A DNA stretch of 64,000 nt, taken from NCBI GenBank assembly GCA_019285755.1, contig CP079103.1, positions 620,001 to 684,000 of the forward strand. The letters run 5' to 3'. This stretch comes from Chitinophaga sp. E66 (GTDB lineage: Bacteria > Bacteroidota > Bacteroidia > Chitinophagales > Chitinophagaceae). Of the stretch, positions 1 to 10,299 are shown piece by piece. Under the pieces are notes generated by a model, which was not told where the DNA came from, did not search any database, and worked only from the letters and a program-made list of their open reading frames with translations. The translations under genes and the position numbers were made by a program. Position 1 is the stretch's first letter. Each line of letters starts with the position of its first letter.

Positions 1-2
1 CG

Positions 3-460
3 CAAGGTGAGCCCGGCACCGCCAACGTCATCTACTCAGACTGGCTGGATGTTGGATATGATGAAGATACCACCGTTATTGCCGTAGGAGATACGCTGTT
101 CAGGTACTTCAGCGGGATCGATGTTCCCAAGCTTACCGCCGATATCGCCAGCAAGGGGACGTGAAAGTTTACATCAATCTGGGCACTGCCGCCGATCCAT
201 ACGTCACCGCCTTGCCGGTAGCCAACCTGGTGCTCTTTAACATCTTCGTAAATATCAACTACCATTTCTACGCCGGCGCAATTGAGTTCAATTCCAATAT
301 CGACGCCGGCACAGGCCTGAATGCGCAGAATCAGAAAGTGTGGCAGTACCGCTATGTGCTCATCCCCGGAGGCGTTGCCGCCCGCAAAGCGCCCGATGGC
401 ACACAAGTGGATTGGAACAATTATAAATCCGTTCAGAAATACCTCAACCTGAAAGACTAA
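3..460 (+). CDS. C-terminal part of an uncharacterised protein (5' end outside window)
   Basis: The reading frame entering the window at position 3 gives a protein with ...VIYSDWLDVGYDEDTTV... that hits TGA at about 160. Adding one G to the GGGG run near 155-158 joins it smoothly to MKVYINLGTAADPYV..., which ends at the TAA at 458-460. The joined fragment is about 150 residues with no motif I recognise; it is rich in beta-strand-like and aromatic residues, as in secreted Bacteroidota proteins, but neither signal peptide nor start is visible. A strong hairpin terminator follows. Function unknown; the frame break is probably a homopolymer deletion. Confidence 0.5.
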
Positions 461-480
461 CCTTACTTTCAAAACATAGA

Positions 481-513
481 AAAGGCTGACGTTTGCATGC
501 GTCAGCCTTTTTT
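481..513. terminator. Bidirectional hairpin terminator
   Basis: An 11-bp perfect stem, AAAGGCTGACG (481-491) with CGTCAGCCTTT (500-510), encloses an 8-base loop and continues into T511-T513 on the plus strand and an A run at 480-483 (T run on minus). It lies between the convergent gene ending at 460 and ubiD ending at 530, so it can stop transcription from both sides. Confidence 0.85.
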
Positions 514-529
514 ATGCGTTTGCAGGAGA

Positions 530-2367
530 TTAAATGATGCCGTGCAGTACACCGCCCTTCTTACCCATCTCGTCTACCCGCGCTTCTACTTTCGCATCCG
601 GGATCAGCGGCGGAGCATGGTGCGGTTTGATGCGCGCATCGATGATGACAGGCCCCGTACAGCCCCAGTGTTTGTGGGAGATAAAGCTGCCGATGCCGTG
701 CATATCATGGGAGGGATTGCTCCGGGTGAATGTCACCCACACGAAGTTGTTGATGTTCGCCGCCGTGAAGCCGGCATCGTCGCAAAGTACGATGAGCGGG
801 AGGCCGTCCAGCTGCTTGTGTTGCAGGTGATCGTTTAATATGGCGATCTGTTGTGTGGTCTCAGTCTCGTTGACGAAGGCCGGCGCTTCCACCGCCAGAA
901 CGCCCGGCAGGGCCATTTTAAAGTTCGTGAAGGGACGAGGTAAATCAAACCCTGCCGGCAACTCATGCCAGAGATCGCGGCGCTTGTCGCCCGCCGCGGC
1001 GATGGCTACCTTGCTGCCGGCGTTGAGGTCGCTGCCGGTGTAATCGAGCGTATCGATGGTGGTGTTGGTATAAAAGTGCAGGTCGCGCGTGGGATCGATG
1101 CGTTCCAGCATGTGGATGAGGAACTTTGCAACGTCGTGCGTATGCAGGTCAGGGTTGTCTTCTTTGGCGCAGATGAAGAGGAACTTCGCCAGGCTCAGCT
1201 GGTTGCTGCCCAGGATGTGGTTGGCGATGGTCAGGATCTCCTGCGGCTTGCGCTCCTTCAGGTACGGCGTATACCGCTCGCTGCCGATGGCGAACAACAG
1301 CGGATGCACGCCCGCGGCGTCTACCGCATGGATCTCATGCACGCCCGGAATCTCTTTAGGGATGGCGTTGCCGGTGATCTCGTGGATCAGCGCGCCGAAG
1401 CTGGTGTCTTCCTGCGGCGGTCGCCCCACCACGGTAAACGACCATATCGGGTTCTTTTTATGGTAAACCCGGCTCACTTTCATGAGCGGGAAGGGGTGCG
1501 TAAGGCTGTAATACCCCAGGTGATCACCGAAAGGCCCTTCAGGTTTGTTCTCGTGCGGTTCCACGGTGCCCGTTATCACAAAGTCCGCATCCGCTGAAAT
1601 ACAATATCCTTCATCGTCATAGAAATACCGGAAGCGACGGTTCCCCAGCGCACCGGCAAATGTCATCTCCGACAAGCCTTCCGGCAGCGGCATCACGGCA
1701 GACAGGGGATGGGAGGGCGGCCCGCCGACGAATATGCTCACCTTGAGCGGCTGTCCTTTAGCATTGGCCTTTGCCTGGTGTATACCGATGCCGCGGTGCA
1801 GTTGGTAATGCAATCCGATTTCATGATCGGGTACATATTCGTTGCCTCCCAGCTGGATGCGGTACATCCCCAGGTTGGCGTTCATGATGCCCGGCTTGTC
1901 GGCGTCTTCGGTATATACCTGCGGCATGGTCACGAAAGGACCGCCATCTTTCGGCCAGTTCACGATCTGCGGAAGTTCGCCGATGGTGGTGAAACCGTGA
2001 TTGATGGGCGCATTCCGGCCGGTCTTCATGGGCAGGGCGGAAATAGCGGTGGCCGCTACGTTGAGGTATTTGAAAGGATGCTTGAATGCTTTGACAGGGT
2101 CTCCTTGATGTCCACCAGCGTCTTGATCTTTTCCAGGGTGTCGCGGAACATGAACTTAGACCGGTCGAGCGTGCCGAAGAGGTTCGACACCGCGGGGAAT
2201 TTGGTCCCTTTGATGTTCTCGAACAGCAGCGCCGGGCCCTGGTGTTCATACACCCGCAGGTGAATGGCGGCCATTTCGAGGTAAGGGTCCACTTCCTGTT
2301 TGATGCGGATCAGGTGCCCGTGCTTTTCCAGGTCGGTAACGCAGTCTTGTAAGCTTTTATATCCCAT
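530..2367 (-). CDS. ubiD: UbiD-family decarboxylase
   Basis: Predicted prenylated-FMN-dependent non-oxidative decarboxylase of the UbiD family; in Bacteroidota the roughly 610-residue type is usually assigned to menaquinone-pathway decarboxylation. The N-terminus starts MGYKSLQDCVTDLEKHGHLI. The middle carries the family signature around EGPFGDHLGYYS and a preceding PHENKPEGPF stretch with the conserved acidic residues. The C-terminus ends KKGGVLHGII. One frame break lies between about 2030 and 2055; the span plus one base is divisible by three and gives 612 aa, the normal length. I chose the ATG at 2367 over an in-frame upstream codon because MGYKSL is the usual N-terminus. A CAAAATTA at 2397-2404 (TAATTTTG on minus) could be its -7 box. 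It stands alone, convergent with the previous gene. Exact substrate is not shown. Confidence 0.88.
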
Positions 2368-2517
2368 GGGTGAATGCCGGTAATGTTGAATCCCGCCAAA
2401 ATTAAACAAGTTTGGGGAGAAAACCGGGGCGGCGAGGGCAGGCGGTCAGGATGGAGCAGGACAGTGTTGACGGCTAAATTCCGTTTCATTGTTGTGATTT
2501 TGCTACCTTAACGCGTT

Positions 2518-3446
2518 ATGATGATCAACCAGAACAGCATCAGGAAACTGCTGACGGGGATACCCTTCATACTGGGGTTCGCCGCTACCGCCCAGATCAA
2601 AACAACGGATCTCCAGATCCGCGATCCCTTCATCGTTCCACATGCGGCCGACAGTACCTATTACCTCTACGCCAACGAGCGCCCGCGCATAGCGGTCTAT
2701 AAAAGCCGTGACCTGGAAACCTGGGAAAAGGCAGGCTATGCCTTCGAAGCGCCAGCGGGCTTCTGGGGCACGCAGGACTTCTGGGCGCCTGATGTCTATG
2801 CCTGGAAGAACAAGTTTTATATGCTGGTCACCTTCAGTGCGCCGGGCAAAAACGCGGCACCTCCATCCTGGAAGGCGACCATCCCGCAGGGCCTTTCCGC
2901 CCCACGGCCAATGGCCCCGCAACACCGGATTCCAATATGTGCCTCGACGGGATGATCTGGTCCGGTAAAGACAAACAGCCCTGGCTGGTATATTGCTGGG
3001 AATGGCTGGAAGTGGGGACGGGCGCATCATGGCGCAGCGGCTCTCGCAAAACCTGAAATCCACCAAAGGCAAACCCATCGAGCTACTACGCGCCGGCGCC
3101 GCACCCTGGACCGGAGCGATCAAGGGGGAGACAAAGAAGGCATCATCACCGACGGCCCCTTCTTTCACCGTGCTGACAACGGCGAGCTGCTCATGATCTG
3201 GAGCAGTTTCACCAAAGCGGGTAAATATGCCATCGGCGTGGCGCGATCCGAAAGCGGGGAGCTCTCCGGCCCCTGGAAACACGATCCGGAACCGCTGAAC
3301 ACGGACGACGGCGGGCATGCCATGCTCTTCCGCGATTTTTCGGGACAGCTGCGCATTTCCTATCACGCCCTAACGGCGCCCCGCATACCAGGGTCCGCAT
3401 CAACAAGGTGAAAGACGAAAACGGTAAACTGACAATCATACCATAG
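2518..3446 (+). CDS. Glycoside hydrolase family 43 enzyme, secreted
   Basis: Five-bladed propeller GH43 enzyme, a family of alpha-L-arabinofuranosidases, beta-xylosidases and related enzymes. A signal peptide (MMINQNSIRKLLTGIPFILG...TAQ) is followed by IRDPFIV (general base Asp), FWGTQDFWAPDVYAWKNKF (second Asp), LDGMIWSG and TDGPFF. Four breaks, near 2852, 3018, 3125 and 3369, are each repaired by one base in an A, G, G or C run; 929 + 4 bases gives 310 aa, normal for the family. At the usual EGP acid motif this protein reads DGP, so the catalytic acid assignment needs care. It stops at 3446, three bases before the rhamnosidase ATG, so the two are an operon. Arabinan- or xylan-type side chain cleavage is an inference. 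Confidence 0.85.
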
Positions 3447-3449
3447 CCC

Positions 3450-6184
3450 ATGCAATTGAAAAGGATATTAACGGCGCTGCTGTTGTGCGCCCAGGTTGCT
3501 ACCGCTCAGACTTCCCCGCTCACGCCCGTGAGCCTGAGCTGTGATTACCGGCAGAACCCGCTTGGCATCAGTACGCCCGCGCCCAGGTTGAGCTGGATGC
3601 TGAAAGGCGCCGGCCGCGATCTCCGGCAGTCGGCTTACGAAATCATGGTCAGCACCTCCGCACAGGGAAGCCGTGGCGATGTATGGTCTACCGGAAAAGT
3701 GTCTTCCGGCGAAAATATTCATATTCCCTTCCAGGGTGCGCCATTGCAGGCGTTTACACGGTACTGGTGGCGCGTGCGGGTGTATGACGGGAATGGCAAG
3801 CCATCTGCCTGGAGCCAGCCGGCCTGGTTCGAGACGGCCGCCATGCAGGCCTCCGACTGGCAGGGCAAATGGATCGGTGATGGGAGCAAAACACCTGATA
3901 AACCCGAAGATTTTTATAAAGATGATCCTATGCCTTTGTTGCGCAAACAGTTCGGTACGAAAGGGAAGGTAGCGTCGGCACGCTTATATATCAGTGGATT
4001 GGGCTACTACGAAGCCTATATCAACGGAAAGAAAGTGGGCGATCACGTCCTCGATCCGGGCTGGACCACCTACAACAAACGCATCCTCTATTCCGTCTAC
4101 GATATCACGGCAATGCTGCAACCCGGCCAAAATGCAGCGGGCATCATGTTAGGTAACGGTTGGTATAACCCGTTGCCGCTGAAGATGTGGGGCTCCCGCA
4201 ACTGGCGCGATTTCCTGAAAACAGGGCGGCCCATGGCCAACGCCATGCTGCGTATTACTTACGCAGACGGCAAAACGGAGGTGATCGGAACCGATGAAAC
4301 GTGGCAGACGGCTGCCGGTCCGGTGGTGCGCAACAGCGTGTACCTCGGCGAGCATTATGATGCGCGCCGCGAGATAAAGAACTGGTCGGCGCTTCAACCC
4401 GCGGGGAACTGGAAAGCGGCAGTGGCGGCCAGTGGGCCGGAGGGCATCATGGAAGCCAGGTGCAGCCGCCTATCCGCGTAACGCGGACGTTGAAGCCCCG
4501 AAGCGTTAAAGAAGTCAAACCCGGAACTTTCCTCGTTGATATGGGCCACAACTTCGCCGGTACCGTGCGCCTCCGCGTCCAGGGCCTGCCGGGCAGCAGG
4601 TGGTATTGCGATATGGGGAAGACACATTGAAAGAAGGCCAGCTGAATGTAATGACGGCCGTCGCCGGACAGATCAAAGGCGGGAACGGAGGCCACGGCGC
4701 ACCGCACATCGCCTGGCAGGAAGACCGTTACACCCTCAAAGGCGCTGGTCGTGAAACCGGAGCCCGCGCTTTACTTTTCATGGATTCAGATATGTAGAGA
4801 TTACGGGATGGCCCGGTAAGCCCGGCGTACAGGATATCGACGGCCTCCGGCTGAGCGCAGACCTCCAAACTGCCGGGAGCTTCACCAGTTCCAATTCGAT
4901 GCTGAACAAGCTGGACGAGATCATCCAATGGACGTTCCTCAGCAACGTCTTCAGCGTACAATCCGATTGCCCCGCGCGGGAGAAGCTCGCCTATTCGGGC
5001 GATATCCTTTGCAGCGCGGGCGCTTTTATGCATCATTTCCAGATGCCGGCATTCTACGTGAAAACCATTCGCGATCATGTGGATGCACAGCGGCCGATGG
5101 GCGGTATCCCGGAAACGGCGCCCTTTGTAGGCATCGCGGATGCAGGCCCCGGCGATGGCTCCGGGCCGATGGGATGGCAGGCAGGATTTCCATTCCTGAT
5201 CAAACGGATGTATGAGCATTATGGCGATATCGGCATCGTGGAAGAAAGCTACCCTTCGTTGAAGAAACAGATTGAATTCCTCCGGGCGCAGGCCAAAAAC
5301 AATCTCTTTCTCAAAGAAGACCTGGGCGACCACGAAGCCCTGGACGACCGCGAAGTGCCGCTCACGGCATCCCTCTTTACTACCTCACGGCGAAGATGAT
5401 GGCGGAATTCGCACAGGTATTGAACAAGCCCGCCGATGTAACGGAATACGTAAATCTGAGTGACGATATCCGCTTGGCGATCAGCAAGGAGTTCTATAAA
5501 TCCTCCACCGGAGAATTCCGCAACGGCACACAGACCGCCCAGGCAATGGCATTATGGTCGGGCATTCCGTCCGGTGCAGATGAAGATAAAGCGCTGGAGG
5601 CGCTGTTACGCGCCATCGAAAAGAAGGATCATCACATTTCCACCGGCATCTTCGGCACCAAGATGATGTTCGACGTATTACGCGAGCGCGATATGAACGA
5701 AGTAGCCTACCGTGTGGCTGATCAGCGCGGTTTCCCGGGATGGGGGCATATGGTGGAAAGCGGGGCTACCACGCTGTGGGAGACCTGGCGGTATTCCGAT
5801 AATACCTTCTCAGAACCACCCCATGTTCGGTTCGGTAGGCGAGTGGTTCTACCGTTCGCTGCTGGGCATCAACGCCGGAGCACCGGGTTTCCGCAAGATC
5901 ATCATCAAACCGCAACCCGCGGAGATCTCACTTCCGCCAAAGGCCATATCATGAGCATGTACGGTAAGATCTCCAGCAGCTGGCACATCCGCAACGGAGT
6001 GTTCACGCTGGCGGCTGGTATCCCGGCTAATACTACGGCAGAGATATACGTTCCGTTGAAATGGGGCGGTGCAATCAAGGAAAGCGGCAAATCCATACAG
6101 CCGCAGCGCACTGAAAAAGGTTACGCGGTATTCGCGATAGGGTCGGGCGACTATATTTTCACGACAGCCTTGACCAAACCGTGA
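3450..6184 (+). CDS. Alpha-L-rhamnosidase, GH78, secreted
   Basis: Starts MQLKRILTALLLCAQVATAQ, a signal peptide. It then shows the fibronectin-like N-domain (PVSLSCDYRQNPLGI, RYWWRVRVYDGNGKPSAWS), the jelly-roll domain (SARLYISGLGYYEAYINGKK, LGNGWYN) and the (alpha/alpha)6 catalytic domain with SDCPAREKLAYSGD, the family's acidic active-site motif. The C-terminal part has GWGHMVESGATTLWETW, then SVGEWFYRSLLGI and a beta-domain ending TTALTKP. About six frame breaks (for example near 4460, 4590, 4770, 5385, 5815 and 5935) split it, but the order of pieces is collinear and the roughly 910-residue total is typical. It would release rhamnose from rhamnogalacturonan-like or other rhamnosides, acting with the GH43 enzyme directly upstream. 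Confidence 0.88.
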
Positions 6185-6240
6185 CATTGTCAATAAAAAT
6201 GTTTCTTCGTAATTGATTGACCTTCAGTTATCTTCCGCCA

Positions 6241-6347
6241 ATCCTTCGCTTATCCTTCGCTTACGTTCGCTGCTGGCTTGGGTTTGAGGGTGTTTAACCG
6301 AAGGATAAGCGAAGGATAAGCGAAGGATAAGCGAAGGATAAGCGAAG
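6241..6347. repeat. Inverted arrays of an 11-bp tandem repeat
   Basis: Four perfect copies of AAGGATAAGCG run head to tail at 6301-6344, followed by a partial copy. At 6241-6262 the same unit occurs twice in the opposite orientation (ATCCTTCGCTT). The two arms can pair over more than 20 bp around a spacer of about 38 bases, giving a large hairpin or cruciform. It lies between the convergent rhamnosidase and MFS genes. No spacers or ORF. Confidence 0.9.
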
Positions 6348-6434
6348 AGACAAGCATTTTTAGACACGTCCTAACAAAAAGCCGGCAGCCCAACCGCAAT
6401 ATGAATAGTTGATTTCGGCAAGTAAAAAGCATTT

Positions 6435-6470
6435 CGTCCCCACTTCCGCTGTACTACGTCCCCACTTCCG
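6435..6470. repeat. 14-bp direct repeat at 22-bp spacing
   Basis: CGTCCCCACTTCCG occurs at 6435-6448 and again at 6457-6470, exactly 22 bases apart, i.e. twice the 11-bp period of the array just upstream. The remaining DNA from 6185 to 6588 has no ORF with recognisable homology. Confidence 0.8.
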
Positions 6471-6588
6471 TAGAGCCACATCACATATTTTTTTGGTGCT
6501 TCGGGTTTCAATCTACATTTGTTGCATCGTCCGTTCGCCGGGTTAACGCCTTGTTCTTCTCCGGTTCCGGCGTCAGCATAAATGGAAC

Positions 6589-6618
6589 AAAAAGGGCTGC
6601 CTGAAAAGCAGACAGCCC
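6589..6618 (-). terminator. Rho-independent terminator of the susC1 operon
   Basis: GGGCTG (6594-6599) pairs with CAGCCC (6613-6618). AAAAA at 6589-6593 gives a T run on the minus strand. It is 27 bases past the stop of the MFS gene. Confidence 0.75.
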
Positions 6619-6644
6619 CGGTTGATTGAAATTTTAGTGTGTAG

Positions 6645-7889
6645 TTAAGGCTCTTCCACGAAATCGAGGTCGCGGTGATGGGTTTCGTCGATCGAGTAGA
6701 TGGAGTAGAAACCAATGGCGAAGCAAATGGCGCCTACGATGGCCGCGGCATTCACTTCGTGCACCAGCGGTTTTAAAAAGCCGTAAGAAATGGTCATCGC
6801 CACAACCGTCCCGCGGACCATATTAGGAATAGTGGTGGCGGCTGTAGCGCGGATGTTGGTGCCGAATTGTTCGGCCCCGATGGTGACGAACATCGCCCAA
6901 TAGCCGATGCCGAATCCCAGCCATAGCGTTGCGAAGTAAAGCATCGCTGCTGTTTTGATCCCGGCATAGAGGAATATGATGCTGCCGATAAAGGTGAAGC
7001 CCATGAGCAGCATCACCGCCTTGCGCCGCGATTGCATCCGGTAGCTGATGTAGCCGCTGAGCAGATCGCCGCCGGCGAGGCCTACGTAGCACCACATCAC
7101 CGCGAGGCCCGGTTTCACTTCTTCCGTAATACCCAGCGCCTTGCCGAACTCGTTGCTGAAAGTTGACAGGATGCCGATGACGTACCAGGTAGGCAACCCG
7201 ATGCCGATACATTTAAGGTACCGCATCAGCCGCTCCTTCCGCGTGAAGAAGGAAATGAAACTCCCTTTGCGGACGTCTTTCATGTCTTTCATATTCTCAT
7301 ACAAACCGGATTCGAACACGCCGATCCGCAGCAGCAGGAGCAACGCGCCCAGTCCGCCACCGGCGAAATAGGCGTTCCGCCAGCTGAAGAGCTCCACGGT
7401 GAAGTAGGCCGCCACTGCGCCCAGCAGCCCCACTCCGGCCACCAACGAAGCGCCCAGCGCACGCAGGTGTTTTGGCAGGCTTTCGGATACGAGCGTGATG
7501 CCCGCGCCCAGCTCACCCGCAAGGCCAACCCCGGCAATGAACCGCAGGATCTTATACTGTGGCACGTCCTGCACAAAGCCGCAGGCGAAGTTGGCGAGGG
7601 AATAGGTGATGATCGACCCGAAGAGGACAGACAACCTGCCTTTACGGTCGCCCAGCACGCCCCAGAGGATGCCGCCGAGCAGCAACCCTGTCATCTGCCA
7701 GTTGAGGATAGACGCGCCTTCCCGGGAGATGGCGGCCTCGCTGAGACCGAGATCGCGCAGGCTGGGGATGCGCACGATACCGAAGAGCAAGAGGTCGTAA
7801 ATGTCCACGAAGTATCCGAGGGCGGCAACGATCACCGGCGCCGATAGCAGGTATCGCAGGTTCGATTTTTCCGTCTGCATGGTTTCCAT
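6645..7889 (-). CDS. MFS transporter, last gene of the susC1 operon
   Basis: Intact 414-residue major facilitator superfamily protein, about 12 hydrophobic segments. The loop 2-3 motif GDRKGR is present, and the start METMQTEKSNLRYLLSAP leads straight into the first membrane segment (ALGYFVDIYDLLLFGIV). Its form resembles sugar or organic-acid symporters of the inner membrane. The ATG at 7889 is one base past the stop of the large secreted protein upstream, so the genes are translationally close and probably co-transcribed with susC1 and susD1. A hairpin with a T run follows. It is one of few long genes here without a frame break. Substrate unknown; likely the monosaccharide or small acid released by this locus. 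Confidence 0.85.
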   Translation of the reverse strand: METMQTEKSNLRYLLSAPVIVAALGYFVDIYDLLLFGIVRIPSLRDLGLSEAAISREGASILNWQMTGLLLGGILWGVLGDRKGRLSVLFGSIITYSLANFACGFVQDVPQYKILRFIAGVGLAGELGAGITLVSESLPKHLRALGASLVAGVGLLGAVAAYFTVELFSWRNAYFAGGGLGALLLLLRIGVFESGLYENMKDMKDVRKGSFISFFTRKERLMRYLKCIGIGLPTWYVIGILSTFSNEFGKALGITEEVKPGLAVMWCYVGLAGGDLLSGYISYRMQSRRKAVMLLMGFTFIGSIIFLYAGIKTAAMLYFATLWLGFGIGYWAMFVTIGAEQFGTNIRATAATTIPNMVRGTVVAMTISYGFLKPLVHEVNAAAIVGAICFAIGFYSIYSIDETHHRDLDFVEEP

Positions 7890-7890
7890 T

Positions 7891-10282
7891 TTATTCGTAT
7901 TTCATCCACACGGTCGCCGTGCAGTCTTTGTTGGATATGGCCCTGATCCAGTGTGCGCTGTAGCCTTCAGGGAAAGTATGGGTGACGGTTTTGCCCGCAG
8001 GTACCCGGATGGTCTTGTAAGTATGCCAGCCCGCCAGATCGGTGTTGACCTGCAGGGTGATGTCCACGGTTTTGTCGGACGAGAGCGTTACGCTTTTGCG
8101 GTCGTAACCGGTCATCAGGAACGGGAGGGAAGGCTCGCCGGCTTTGACGCCTGCATTCTTCCACAACCCGCCTTCGCCGGTGGGTTTGCCCAGCTTCCAC
8201 AGATCGTCGATAGCGCCATACCATAAACCGCCCGCAGCGCCATTATCGTAATAATGGCCGTCCGGGTAGCGCCGCTACGGGTTCCGCTGATGACGAGCAG
8301 TCCACGCCATGTGCAGTAATCCGCGATCTTCTTTTTGTGCGTGGTCACGGGGCGGATAGACGCGAAGCCAGATTCGCGGCCGATCTCATAAAGCGTTCCA
8401 TGTGCGTTCAGCATATACCTTTCTGATTCCAGTTCCTGGCGCCGCGGGGCCATCCGAAGGTCATGGGCTGATCGTAGCGGGCGGATGTTTTCGGCAGGCG
8501 GAATGTTCCGGTCTTATCGGTGACGATCACCGAGGCTTCGTCTACTTTGAAATCCTGCTTCAGTGCCAGTATCTTTTCCATGGCAGCAGTGCTGTCTGCC
8601 ACGCCGGTAACGCGTTGCAAAGTTTCGCCGATCTCAGCGTATTGCTTGCTGCCGCCGGCTATGCGCAGTACCTGCAGGTTCTTGTTATGCGCTGCCGGGC
8701 GGATGAGTTGCGCATCGAAATCGCCTGCTTCATCGATGCCCGCCAGGGAGGAGAACATCGCGTCCGGTTGCTGGTGCAATGTGCCGCCATAGTGCAGGAA
8801 CGCACTGGCGATACAGTTTTGGTCGGCCTTCACGCGTATCCAGCTAGCATTGAAATCGGCAGGGAAAATGAAGAACGCGTAGCCGTCTTTGCCGGTTTTG
8901 ATCTGCTTGTAAGTCTTCCACTGGTTATTGCCCGCAGCATCGGTCTCGATGGTGAAATTCACGGGCTTGCCGGAAGAATGGCTGAGGTGCAGTACTTTCT
9001 GTCCTACTCCGGAGGCGAGGTACGGATCGGAAGGAACGCCTGCCTTCACCGTATCTTCCATCCAGGGCCGCCCCATCCGGAGGCGGGACCCCAGGTCTTC
9101 AGCTCGTCGAACGTGCCGAACCAGAGGTTGGATTGGGACCTGCCTGCGTAAGGGTTTTCGAGGATGGTAGTTTCGTCGGTCGACAGTACCAGCTGTCCGT
9201 TCCATTCGCAGAAATCCGGGATGTAGCGGAGGTGGCTGCCCATGGGTGTGATGCCTGCGCTGTTGGCGCGGGTGAATGTTTTCGGGAAGTCGTAGAACAT
9301 GCCGTGCATATCCATGAGCATTTTTCCGTTCCCTACTTCACGGATGCGCGGCCATTCTGTGTACCAGCCTCCCCAATGGTCGTAGGTGCGGGTGGCTTTT
9401 GGTAAGCGATAGGTGTACCATTGCCCGTTGTCGAGGAGTTTGAGGATGACGGAGCGCTTGTCCCACCCGATGCTCCAGGCCGGCGCTTTATCGTCTGGCG
9501 CGCCATATATCCCGCCCGGACCGGTGATATCGGTGAATTGTTTCCGTTCGATGATCTCCCATTTGTTACCATCCCACGACGCCAGCACGCCTTTCTCGTC
9601 ATCGTTCTTCGGGGCTTCTCCTGCCTGGAGGTCGCTCTTGCGGATATCGAAGACCTGGTGCTCGCCGTTGTTGGCGATGATGAACCGGCCCTGCGCGGTG
9701 TAGGCGCCTTTGCCATGCCATCCGGGAACGGGCTTGTGGAAGAGCTTCTTCACGGCCAGGGTGTGCACGTTTGCCTCGTATACCATGCCTTCCATGTCAT
9801 AGAAATAAACCATGTTGGCGGGATCGGTAAGGTGGCGGGCAGTGGCGGTCATGCGGCCGGGCATGGTGGAAAGCGGAATCACGCGGACTTTCCCTTGTCG
9901 TCTATCAGGTACGAACCGGTGATGAGCTGGTTGGATTCGCGGTGGATGAGGCGGTTAGCGGGAGTACCGCCTACGCTTTCCGGGTGAATGGTGAGCCGCA
10001 GGTTGCCGTCTATGCTGTACAGCTTGTCTGAGCTGCCGGCGGGGCAATGGGGGAATAGGTGACCATCCAGAGCTGGCCGGCCCATGGCGTGATGGCGCCT
10101 ATCCCGCCTTCTGCTCCGTCGCCCTTACAGGGATAACCGCCGCCTTCGTTGAAGACGGTGAGGTGGGGATACACGCCGCTGATCTGCAGCGCTTTCCCCG
10201 CCCCGTTATCCGACTGGGCTGCCGCTGTCTTGCTGAGTCCCGCGGCCAGGACTGTCATCATACAAACTGTCGATATTTTCAT
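7891..10282 (-). CDS. Large secreted protein of unknown function with a duplicated beta-rich module
   Basis: Starts MKISTVCMMTVLAAGLSKTAAAQ, a signal peptide, and runs about 800 residues through roughly six frame breaks (near 10050, 9885, 9085, 8435, 8265 and 8200). Repeating phrases such as MVYFYDMEGMVYEANVHTL, PRIREVGNGKMLMDMHGMFY and MLNAHGTLYEIGRESGF suggest a beta-propeller. Two stretches are clear copies of each other: VNFTIETDAAGNNQWKTYKQ..ASWIRVKADQNC around 8960-8800, and VDITLQVNTDLAGWHTYKTI..AHWIRAISNKDC around 8070-7910. I do not recognise a named family. It sits 17 bases after susD1 and 1 base before the MFS gene, so it probably binds or processes the glycan of this locus at the cell surface or in the periplasm. 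Confidence 0.65.
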
Positions 10283-10299
10283 GGACTATGCTTTTGTAA

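Noticed and set aside
965..1597. 210-codon plus-strand frame across ubiD
   Set aside because: It lies antisense to a strongly conserved UbiD reading, has no recognisable features and is a typical GC-rich shadow.
6241..6347. CRISPR array
   Set aside because: Units are 11 bp, contiguous and in inverted groups, with no spacers and no cas genes.
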